From positions 124,001 through 188,000 of the forward strand of contig CALSFV010000251.1 of NCBI GenBank assembly GCA_943737045.1: DNA of 64,000 bases. The letters run 5' to 3'. Below the pieces are notes generated by a model. The model made no database searches and was not told where the DNA came from. It was given only the letters and a program-made list of their open reading frames with translations. This DNA comes from Parapristionchus giblindavisi (lineage: Eukaryota > Nematoda > Chromadorea > Rhabditida > Diplogasteridae). A program made the translations under genes and the position numbers. Positions within the stretch are counted from its first letter, which is position 1. Every line of letters starts with the position of its first letter. This document shows positions 52,335-61,854 of the stretch, piece after piece.

Positions 52335-53725
52335 TCAACTACCGTCCTGTCGATGCTCCCTCCTGCACCAAGACTCTTCGAATTTGCGTCTGAAAATTTT
52401 CCGGATGGTAGGGAAGCGCTTGTCGAGGAAGGCAAAAACAGGAGGGAAATTGTGCTCGAAGAAGTATTCGCTATAGAGGCTGCGATCTTGGCTGCGTGGT
52501 TCCCGCAATTCATAGTATGCCTCTACACTGGGGGCAGCTGCGAGCTCCTCCTCACTCGGCGGCTGCCTATGCTTCGTCCAATTCCCGGGAGGAGCAAAGC
52601 CCAACGCGGCGCGTAGCTCCTCAAGGCCAATCATCGCAACGGCCTGACTCATCAAATGTTCATTAACAATGCGCGCATTTCGCCATCTAAATTGATTGCC
52701 CGAGAGCTGCTCATTCTCTAGAAAAGTGAAGCAGGAAGCGGCAATCTTGGCCAGTTCGTCGTCGATGATGAAGAGTGAGGGAGGAGACGGAGTGGACGAC
52801 GCCGCGTTAGATACAGCTGAGAGATTGCTGCTGTTTACTGGAGCTGCATTTGTTGATGTTGAGATCGAAGTTTGGCTGCTCGAACTTATGATGCTATGCT
52901 CTGAAAGTTATGTATTTATTGTCCGTTTTTTTTACTTGCATAATTGCATTGCTACTGCTGCTAAACAGAGGACGAATTATCGATTAACTCCCCACTCTTT
53001 CCTCCTTTCCTTCCTCGCTCTCTCTGATCTCTCTCACCGGTGATCTGTCTCTAAATATAGAAATTCATTGTGGCAGTGGTTGGCTACTCTCGTACCAAAT
53101 AAACTTTTTGTATTTTATGCGGTCAATATATACTTATCAATTGTAATGCATCGTTACATCTGCATTATGCGCGTACGCCGTCGCGTCAAAAAAGTTACAT
53201 TTGGTTTACGGGCGCGTCGGCGTAAATTTTGGAGTTTGGTGGCTCTCAAGTGGAAAACACTGATGATCCATGAAATTACTGTAAAATGTTACAGTAGTCG
53301 ATCATTATTGATTGATGGTACGATAGCTTGTTGCCATATCCCCATTGTCATTCAGGGTTTTCCCATTGTGAAATTTACGCCGACGCGTGCTTAAACCAAA
53401 ATGTAACGTTTTTTACGTGACGGTGTAGGCGGTGAGGCAAATGTAACGATGCATAACCAAAACCATGACATTTTCATCTGTGGCCGTATGCACCTTCGCG
53501 TTTTCCCAGAAAACTCCATGGAATTCATTTCATGCTTTCTCAACAGATTTCAAATGTTTTCCCTGGAAATCTGAGTCTTCCACGTAGAATGAATTCCATG
53601 GAAAACGCGTTCTCGGGTAAAAGCCTCTGTACCACAGCCCAGTCATCAATACCAACCAATGAGGCGATCATACCTGCATGTAAATTGGTCGCGAGGCAGA
53701 AACAGACGATGAGTGTAGTCAGCAT
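52335..53725 (-). CDS. unidentified secreted protein, paralogue B1 (frameshifted C-terminus)
   Basis: Exon 1 (53674-53725, MLTTLIVCFCLATNLHA) and exon 2 (52335-52900) splice in phase 1 as in A1. The product is nearly identical to A1 up to FRRKFEES; a 2-base deletion there changes the frame to WCRREHRQDGS and a stop, giving 205 residues and losing the TVVDHMIDEYLAILDRV block. The lost codons persist downstream in another frame (52250-52340). Upstream DNA was hit by two insertions, 53877-54821 and 54843-55175. It may be a recent pseudogene or a shortened isoform. Confidence 0.6.
53144..53455. mobile_element. MITE family J in the B1 intron
   Basis: Orthologous to 20608-20932; differs by small deletions (for example loss of GGGATCCAACGCACTCC in the right half). 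Confidence 0.8.
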
Positions 53726-53876
53726 AGATTCGCCTGGAACTATGCAAAGGTAAAGCTAAAGGTACAAAAATATACAACCCGTTATTCACTGCACACGAAT
53801 TCATGTGGGTGATCACTGCCAATTCCAAGAAATATTTAGCATAGATGCATTTATTATAGTATTGATACTTGGTTAT

Positions 53877-54821
53877 GAGGCCGTTTGCGCAAGAGTCGGA
53901 CAAGGGTTGGCACAGGCCAAAAATTTTAATATCATCAAAACTTGTGTATAGGGGTTATCGACCACGCTGATGAAGATGGGCATACTCATTTTGGCCCCAG
54001 TGGTCCCGCAACGCCTGGGCGGGAAAACGGAAACATCACGTTTTCAAGCCGTTCTCGATCCGTGGTTGAGCTAGAGGTATGAAAATTGGGCTCCTGGGGC
54101 AGAATTCGATGGCGATGACGGCTGTCTACTTCATTTCTTCAGAAAATTTTCCAAAGGATCGATAACTGCAACTTTTAATCGAGGCTTTTGTGCAACTAGC
54201 GAGTATGACAGTTCGAACCGGCGTGACGAGAGGATTCCAACGATATATTATGAGCGCTTATCCCCATGCTCGATATAGTGATCTGAGGAGTTGTTTACGC
54301 CGCGCGCTCCCTCTCACCCTCTCATTTCCGCACGCTCTCTCGCCACTCAGACATGTTGAACAGGTCTACCTCCTTCTGTCTCAAGCTATATCGAGCCAAT
54401 GAAAGTTTTCTCGACGGAGATAAGGGCTCGAAATATATCGTTGGAATCATCTCGTCACGCCGGTTCGAACTGTCATTCTCGCTAGTTGCGCAACCGCCTG
54501 GATCAAAAGTTGCAGTTGTCGATCCTTTGGAAAATTTTGAAAAGAAATGAAGTAGACAGCCATCATCACCATCGAATTCTGCCACGGGAGCCCAATTTTC
54601 GTACCTCTAGCGCAACCATGGACCGATAACGGCTTGAAAACGTGATGTTACCGTAATCCCGCCCAGGCGTTGCGGGACCACTGGGGCCAAAATGACTATG
54701 TACATTGTCATCAGCGAGGTCGATAACCCCTATACACAAGTTTTGATGAAATTAAAATTTTTGGCCTGTGCCAACCCTCCCCCATTTGCCAGATTTGCCC
54801 GACTCTTACACAAACGGCCTC
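53877..54821. mobile_element. 945-bp foldback element, TTAT target
   Basis: GAGGCCGTTTGCGCAAGAG and CTCTTACACAAACGGCCTC are the ends, with TTAT on both sides (53873-53876, 54822-54825) and the empty site TGTTATGACATAGG in copy A (21353-21366). The arms (about 370 bases each) match closely, around a 200-base centre with CTCTCACCCTCTC. No transposase is encoded. Confidence 0.93.
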
Positions 54822-54842
54822 TTATGACATAGGTTTAAAGAA

Positions 54843-55175
54843 CACGGCGGCTCAATGATAGTAACTAAGATGCTCTTGCCTGAGAAAGAAAGTATCGCAA
54901 ACTGAGTGATGATAAGCAGTAAAACATCTAGGTTCTCCCAGCGCGAAAGTTGATTACGGTATATCTGGGCCCTCGCTTCTGACTAGACCTATCATCGAGT
55001 TTTACGATTCGCGAGACATACCGAGATGGCTTAGTGGATAGAGCTTTTGTTTAGCGATCCGAACCTCGTAGGTTCGAATCCCGCCCAGTGCAAATCAACT
55101 TTGCCGATTTTTCGTAATGCAAGAGCCTTCAAGGCAAAGTTAAATGTAGGGATTTCTCTTCATTGAACCGCCGTG
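54843..55175. mobile_element. 333-bp CACGGCGG element with tRNA-like core, second copy
   Basis: CACGGCGGCTCAATGA / TCATTGAACCGCCGTG... ends are bounded by AAGAA (54838-54842, 55176-55180). The empty site in copy A reads GGTTTAAAGAAGAGTTGGG (21366-21384), confirming the 5-bp duplication. The plus strand 55021-55088 is tRNA-like with A box TGGCTTAGTGGATAG and B box GGTTCGAATCC, identical in those boxes to the copy at 19383-19715. Length is exactly 333 in both. Confidence 0.93.
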
Positions 55176-55639
55176 AAGAAGAGTTGGGTCATCAGCATTT
55201 ATTATGCATAAGAAAAGTACGTGCAAGGAGATCAATACGAACCGAGAATGCAATAGCGGTAGTAAAACTTTTGAGTGGAAATATGAACAATATTTGTAAT
55301 AATCACCAATAATCTGAAAATATACTGTGTGGAAAATATGAAACATCCGCAATTGAAATAGGAAGGAATAGAGAATAATATCATGTGGAATGGTGGAGAT
55401 GTTTGAATTAATATGCTTTCATGGACAAAAAGGAACGACTTATGAATGGAACGATTCAACTGCTGTAAGGGTGGTACATAAGATAAGGCTGAAACATATT
55501 TGGATTCGCGACCACTCCACCGGGCATTTCTGGAACGGGACAATTTTGAACACGCCCGTTTTGGAACGGGCATTCAGGAACACGGACGTTCTTGATATGG
55601 TAATGAACTTATGTAAACTACTGTAAACCACCGTAACCC

Positions 55640-55665
55640 TGGGGGGGAGGGGGGGGGGGGGGTTA
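55640..55665 (+). repeat. poly-G tract replacing a hairpin
   Basis: About 23 G with one A, between GTAACCCT and GGTTACGG. In copy A these words are the bases of a 157-base inverted repeat (22064-22220). Confidence 0.85.
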
Positions 55666-55910
55666 CGGTAGTTTTTTTTTAATAGGTCGATCGAGTGACC
55701 GCCTTCTCTTATCCTTCCTTTATTTCAATGGTGAATGTTTCTTAATAACCACACGTAATATATTTTCAAATAATTGGTGATTATTTTAAATATTGTTCAT
55801 ATTTTCACTCAAGTATTGATTAACGCTGTTGCATTCTCGCTTCGTATTAATCTCGCTGCGCTGCTTACACGTACTTCTCTTTTGTAAATGCATTAAAATA
55901 TAATACACAG

Positions 55911-56233
55911 AGAGCAAACTTACCCAAATATGGGGTAATCGTTACCCAACAACGTGTATCGGGGTATTCGTTTGCCCATATTCGGGGTATTCTGATTACC
56001 ATGCAGTTTGGAGAGAAAGATACCAATTATTTTGCTAAATTGGCAAGTTGATTATAGTCGAATAGTAGTTATATCAGTGCATCCCGTTTCCCTTTATTCG
56101 ATCTAGCTTTTTCCTTTTTTTCATCCAATTCGTTCCCGCCATAAAGATCGCGTAAGGCTGCATTCAACATTTGGGGTAATCGTTTGCCAGGGTAATGGGG
56201 TGGGTAACGATTTGCCAGGTTTGCTCTCAGTGT
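55911..56233. mobile_element. MITE with CACAGAGAGCAAACTTACC ends, copy B only
   Basis: CACAGAGAGCAAACTTACC and AGGTTTGCTCTCAGTGTG are inverted ends; the interior repeats GGGGTAATCGTTTGCC and GGGTAACGATTTGCC words. Copy A reads AAAATATAATGCATATTCTC across the site (23492-23510), so the element is an insertion in B, upstream of gene B2. Confidence 0.85.
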
Positions 56234-56360
56234 GCATATTTCCTGGAATGGGCCTTGAATTACCACTGGCCTAGCAGTGATCACCCGCATGAATTCGTGT
56301 GCAATATCAATAACGGATTGCATCTTTATCTTTACCTTTACCTTTACCTTTACATTTACA

Positions 56361-56377
56361 CATTTTCAGGCGAATCT
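56361..56377 (+). promoter_or_regulatory. SL-type trans-splice acceptor of gene B2
   Basis: CATTTTCAG ends at 56369, eight bases before the B2 start codon, with no coding sequence ahead of it. A TTTTCAG this close to the ATG is typical of spliced-leader addition in nematodes. A2 has the same arrangement (TATTTTCAG ending 23619). Confidence 0.6.
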
Positions 56378-57750
56378 ATGCTGACTACACTCATCGTGTG
56401 TCTATGCCTTGCGACCAATTTACATGCAGGTATGACAGCCTTGGTAGGTGGCATAGATGATTGTTTTTTTACAGTTTAATGCCCTTTATCAAGCACAAAA
56501 CATTGGGGAGGGAATGGTTACCACTAAACGACTTATTAATCGGGCGTGCTGAGGTCCATATATGATGATAGATGATTGGGCTGTCGCACAGTCCCGTTTA
56601 CCGGAAAACGCGTTTTCCATGGAATTCATTTTATGTGGAAAACTCGGTTTTCCAGGGAAAACGTTTGTCAATCGGAAAATATTTTACGGTTAAGCTGTGG
56701 CCGTATGCAAGAACAACGGGAAACCGTTTTCCGGGGAAATGTGACGTCCGGATGACTTTTGGAAAACGCCTTCGCCTACGCTGATGACGTCACATTTTCC
56801 CGGAAAAAGGTTCTTGCATACGGCCACTGATGAAAATTTCATGGTTTTGTTTTTTGGATACGTATATAAAAACATAACTTTCAGAGCATAGCATCACAAG
56901 TTCGAGCAGCCAAACTTCGATCTCAACAGCAACAAACGCAGCTCCAGTAGACAGCAGAAATCTCTCCGCTGAGTCTAACGCGGCGTCGTTCACTCCATCT
57001 CCTCCGTCACTCTTCATCATCGACGACAAACTGGCCAAGATTGCCGCTTCCTGCCTAACTAATCCAGATCACGAACAGCGGGGCTATAGATTTAAAGCGT
57101 GGTATGCGCGCATTTTCACTGGACATTTGATCAGGGAGGCCGATGCGATGATTGGCCTTGAGGAGCTACGCGCTGCGTTGGGCTTTGCTCCTCCCGGGAA
57201 TTGGACGAAGCATAGGCAGCCGCCAAGTGAGGAAGAGCTCGCAGCTGCTCCCACAGTAGAGGCATACTATGAATTGAGGGAACCGCGCAGCGAAGATAGC
57301 AGCCTGGATAGCGAATTCTTCTTCGAGCACAATTTCCCTCCTGTTTTTGCCTTCCTGGAAAAGCGCTTCCCAACCATTCGGCAAATTTTCAGACGCAAAT
57401 TCGAAGAGAGTCTTGGTGCAGGAGGGAGCATCGACAGGACGGTAGTTGATCATATGATTGACGAGTACCTAGCCATTCTTGACAGAGTGAACAACGCAAT
57501 GTTTGTTATGCGTAGTAGAACCAATGAATGCGAGCACAGCGTTCTCATGACTTTCAAAGCAAGAACGACCGCTCAACATACAAACTCTCTCGAATACAAT
57601 GGTCTCTCCTTTGTCTTGCTTTCGAAGAAAAATGGCTTGGACCAGAATACTGTGAAAAGGCCTCCGCGATTAGTACACTTATGTGCTACTGTTATACCAA
57701 TATTTATGTCAATACATTGCTTTAAAAAGATTTACTCTGAGCTGAAATAA
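56378..57750 (+). CDS. unidentified secreted protein, paralogue B2 (longest intact copy)
   Basis: Exon 1 (56378-56429) encodes MLTTLIVCLCLATNLHA and ends in phase 1 at GCAG before GTATGA. Exon 2 (56885-57750) begins after AACTTTCAG in matching phase, giving 305 residues with no break. A Ser/Thr-rich segment precedes LFIIDDKLAKIAAS, TNPDHEQRGYRFKAWYARIF, MIGLEELRAALGFAPPGNWT, EAYYELREPRSEDSSLDSEF, FPTIRQIFRRKFEESLGAGG and TVVDHMIDEYLAILDRV. The last 80 residues (from NNAMFVMRSR) include a hydrophobic LVHLCATVIPIFMSIHCF and are not shared with A1/B1; they may be a read-through tail. No known family recognised. Divergent from B1; the 455-base intron contains MITE E. Confidence 0.7.
56697..56828. 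mobile_element. MITE family E in the B2 intron
   Basis: GTGGCCGTATGCAAGAACAA ... TTCTTGCATACGGCCACT, orthologous to 24171-24297 but slightly more complete at the left end. Confidence 0.8.
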
Positions 57751-57759
57751 ATAATATTG

Positions 57760-58859
57760 ATTTTGTTTGCAAGACCAAGAACACTGTAATTTGGCGATCT
57801 GAATTTTTTTTTCGTTGTCATGTGAACCGCTGAGCAAGACCAATTGTTATGTACTCAACACGTATTATGGAAGACTTTATTGTAGAGAGAAGTAGCACCA
57901 GTGTTATGGTGGGAAGTAACTAGATGAGAATGCCTTGGGTATGATAGAATTACAAAAGTCTTTCCACGCAAATGCCGAATATAGAAAACTTCTCCACCGT
58001 TGAGAAAAACGCACTCCAAAATTTTCGCCAAATTTCGGGAGGTTTTTATGGACGTTTTTTAAATGCATATAATTTTAATTTTGCGCTAGGTCAGACTTTT
58101 GTGCGTACACAATACTAATATTTCATTTATCAGATCTGAAAAAAATGACTTTGCTAATATGGAACATTACAATGTAAATTGTTGTTATTATTCGGATCTT
58201 ATTCATCGGTTCTCATTCGACCTAGTGCCTCGGAGAAGGGTGGGACATGATCATCAAGAGGGAGCGTGGGTCGGCCCGGCTGTCAATTAAGCTCCCCCCG
58301 CCCCGCCCCACTTTTTGCGTTCCAGCGCCGAGATAACGTCAGATGCTGCACTCTATTGTACGTCGGTACATGTCGCTGGCTGACCTCTATTTCTCCATTT
58401 TGTAACTACGAATAGTGTCCATTATGTAATAGTCCATATCCACGGCCATTATAGAACATCTTTACAACACTTTGCCCTTCGTATTTGCCTTTTGTTTATC
58501 GTATGGGCATCTACTCTCAAAGCTCTTCCTCCCTCTGCCTAGGGTTGTTTTCGTGTTAGTCCATCAATTTTCAATTATATTGGTGTAGTTGCTTTTTGTT
58601 GTTTCTTATCATTCCATCGCCCCAACAATCTTCTTATTCTTATTCTTTATTCCATCATAATATACGTAACAAGAAAATAAGGACATAAAAGGAGGATGTC
58701 CGTCGCTAATGTAGCGATATCGGTGAGGGTTCTTGGGCACAGTGGCAGTTTGCGAGCTATGGGCGATTCTTAGAAGAATGTATAAAGAGGATCTTTTTCG
58801 AAACAATATTTTAAATGTTTCGAAAAAGATCCATTTCATAGTCAATTTGTGTGTGATAG
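57760..58859. other. 3' flank of B2, matches 25870-27009
   Basis: Near-identical to the copy A tail with small indels. Contains the TA-MITE-related block near 57947-58080 and no independent gene. Confidence 0.55.
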
Positions 58860-59047
58860 TGCACTGAGAGAAAAAAAACCCCTAGTTCGCATGCTGCGCT
58901 GTAAGCAAACCTTCAAATACGATTATTTGAAACCCTTTGATATAAGGCATTAGGGTTGAGCAATCCTTGGATGAAAAGGTTTCAAACGCTGGTATTTAAG
59001 GATTTGCTTACAGCGCAGCATGCGAACTAGGGTTTTTCTCTCAGTGT
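58860..59047. mobile_element. small CACTGAGAGA palindromic element, uninterrupted
   Basis: The copy B version of 27010-28418 without the nested foldback. The TTAA at about 58993-58996 is the single target copy that is duplicated in A. Confidence 0.85.
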
Positions 59048-59149
59048 GTCTTGTGAGTGTGAGAGATTATTCGTCTTCATTCCATTCTCTACACATATCA
59101 ACCATTGAAATGTTGCTGTATGGGAGCTATATAAGAGAAGGCTGAAACA

Positions 59150-59312
59150 TATTTGAAACTCTTGAACTCCGGAGATATGATAGCTATCGTCAAATTACCC
59201 CTGTCACCTTCCCCAAGTCTTTACATTATTATAATTATTTTTCTCATCGTTTCTGTATTTGCTGTCGCACCTGTCACGGGTGTATCAAATAAATAAATAA
59301 ATAAATAAATAA
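59150..59312 (+). mobile_element. short retroelement 3' tail ending in (AAAT)n
   Basis: TATTTGCTGTCGCACCTGTC ACGGGTGTATCAAATAAATAAATAAATA is present here but not at the matching place in copy A. The same tail occurs near 44169-44225 and 47712-47765. Ending in AAATAAAT repeats is typical of RTE-type LINE tails in nematodes. Confidence 0.6.
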
Positions 59313-60130
59313 ATTTGCATTTGAGACCACTCCAGACTCATATTCTCTCAACTCTTCCTTAATGTAGCAGAAGGCGCGCCGGAATGATCAATTGATCTCT
59401 CACCCTTCCCATCCCCTCACTTATAACAATTTTGATAGTTCACAATATTACTTGCACTCGAACATTCTGTATTTAGTTGATGTAACACCCTTGAGGTGTA
59501 CGCTAGAAAAATGCTTTCTCGCAGACAAATAAAGAGAGAGCAAGAGAAATAGATTCAGGAAAAATCCGACCAACTATTTGCCTTTCTCAATGGTCATCAA
59601 GTCAATATGATTATTTTCATCACAGTAATTGATAATTCACCGGTACTTCGAACGCTGCTATTTCCATACCTGCAGTCTACTTAAATTGTGGCATTGACTA
59701 GAAGTTTACTACAAATAAAAGAACATTTGATGATATACAGTACATACACTTGCAGTAAACTTAGGTCTATCTAGAAGTGCACTTCAAGTGAGAATGATAA
59801 GTAAACTTCTATTTTGAAATAGCAGATAAATTACTTCGTTTCGTGCTCGCCACAGATGCAGTATGCTTTTAGCAACTTTAATTTCAGTTTTTTATATTTT
59901 TTTAGTTTAAAAACATATTTATGCACAGAGCTCTTCGCTTCCACTCCAGGGATCGCGCAAATCACAAAAAAATCTGACGGCTTCCTTCTCAGGAGTTCCA
60001 TTCACGTTTTGTGTATCTAACGACACCACGTTTTTTGTTTGGTTTCCACAACAATAAGTAAAAGGTAAAAGGTAAAGTAACAACCCTTTCTTCAAGGCAC
60101 ATCAAGTCCTCAACAATACAATACAATAAT

Positions 60131-60337
60131 GGCGCGTTAAAATGTGGTGGAAATCTGAAAAAAAAGACGACTTTCCGAGTGTTATGGTGGGTTAAGTTAC
60201 GGTGGAAAACCGAAAATGGAAAGGCGATATTTGAATTCGCGGGCGCGAATAATGTGCGGGAATTCAAATTCCGACTTTCCGACTGCAATTTCTGTGTTTT
60301 TAAATTTTTTTCGGTTTTCCACCACATTTTAACGCGC
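60131..60337. mobile_element. MITE family F, uninterrupted copy
   Basis: GGCGCGTTAAAATGTGGTGG ... CCACCACATTTTAACGCG; the uninterrupted partner of 29329-29882. Confidence 0.85.
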
Positions 60338-60728
60338 AATAACACAATACTTTATCCTATCAGTATAGCGTATGCAGATGGGGTCCAAGAAGACGGCATC
60401 TTCATATCCACATGTTCACAAGTTTTTTACAATTATAAATATCGATTTATAAGTGATGATACGTTATAGACTAAAGAACACAGAGAAGAACTTTCTTCCG
60501 ACCAAGCCCCTTTGATTTCATTGAAACTGTAGTGATGAATCTCCCTCTCCTTCTCTGTTTATTCTCCCTCTCCCTCTCCCTTTTCCTATAAATATAAACT
60601 CTGATTAGCGTTCCATCATTCATTCATTATCCGTTGTCTATTCCATACATTGCTTGTTATGTTGCGTTATTTTCATATAAAAATCATTAAAATGACGTCA
60701 CTTCACAGGTCTTCTGTGCTTAGGTTTA

Positions 60729-60955
60729 TGTGGTGTTATATTCTTGGAAAAGTAGATGGAAAAGTGAAAAGTAGTGTTAATTTTGTGATTGTAAAAGTAG
60801 TTGGAAAAGTAGTGATCCAACACAAGCGTATTGGGTTTTTGTTGTAAAAGTTTGTCAATTACGAAGATATGCTACTTTTCCGACTACTTTTACAATCACA
60901 AAATTAACACTACTTTTCACTTTTCCATCTACTTTTTCAAGATTTTAACACCACA
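60729..60955. mobile_element. MITE family G, full copy (B)
   Basis: Orthologous to 30245-30473 with ends TGTGGTGTTATATTCTTGG / CAAGATTTTAACACCACA. Confidence 0.85.
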
Positions 60956-61110
60956 TTACACATGTTTCTCTGTGTGCAGTGACCGACATCTGAGATAGCT
61001 TCTATCCTCCCCCGCTTTTTTCTATGCACATAGAAAAATCAATTATCGATAATGGAATAATTTCCTAGAAAAGCCTTTGTACGTAATTCTTCCCTCATGG
61101 ATAAGGAAAT

Positions 61111-61770
61111 CCTCCCCCCAAAACCCTCCTGTCGCAGGGGAGCAGGGGAACTTATGCAAATTACCCCGGGCCAAAAACAGGAAAGTTCCCAGTCCCGCTC
61201 ATTTTCAGCCGTATGTTCGCATCAATGTGCTGCATCGCTGCGCTCTTACTCCCTCTCTCGTACTCTTTCGCCGCGCAGTTGGCAAGGTATTGAGGGCCGC
61301 AATGGCTCGTAAAATCATGTCCGCAACCTCGTAGAGAGGGAAGGGGGGCGGTTTCGGGTGCGCAATCTCATTGATTAAAGGGAGAAGGTGAAGAGAGTGA
61401 CCAGACAACAAAAGATTTTGAAGTATTAAAAAGCGATAAGAAAAGCAATAAGAAGTGTTGGTACTTTTCATCGATCCATTCTATCATCCCTTCTATCAAA
61501 CAATCTATCAATCTATTCAATAAATCGCCATATTTCTTTGTATTCTTTCTCTTTCTAAATTCGTCGCTCTGTCCACTTTTTCTCTTTCTTCTGATTCATT
61601 GATTTTCATTTCAGTGCTTATATCACTCGATTCATTATCATTTTACTGATGAATAACTCAAAGTTTGATGTAATGATGACATAGAAAAATGATTCAAGAA
61701 TATTGCTTGTAAGTGTTTTTTGTGGTTTTTTGTAAAGAAAAAAATTCTCTTCTTATCGCAATAAATGAAC
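61111..61770. other. GC-richer patch then array-unit DNA, no supported gene
   Basis: Bases 61111-61370 are unusually GC-rich for the region and hold degenerate GGGCCGCAAT words like those at 11675-11942. The rest resembles array units (TTTCAGTGCTTATATCACTCG at about 61610). Confidence 0.45.
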
Positions 61771-61854
61771 GTTTAGCATGCTCCGTTTAGCATGCTCCGT
61801 TTAGCATGCTCCGTTTAGCATGCTCCGTTTAGCATGCTCCGTTTAGCATGCTCT
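61771..61854. repeat. six copies of a 14-bp tandem repeat
   Basis: GTTTAGCATGCTCC repeats exactly at 61771, 61785, 61799, 61813 and 61827, with a last variant at 61841 (GCTCT). It contains the dyad AGCATGCT. It lies where array units normally hold the exon of the Cys-rich gene; downstream codons for SAVADYLG-like sequence remain (61873-61900). Confidence 0.95.

Larger units (their letters stand above)
52247..61110. repeat. segmental duplication, copy B
   Basis: Direct-orientation partner of 19707-30640. The left edge begins inside the last nine bases (GCCGCCGTG) of the inverted end of the 333-bp element found at that place in copy A, so the breakpoint coincides with a transposon end. The right edge is in a family D repeat, after which B continues into unrelated GC-rich DNA. 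Confidence 0.9.
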
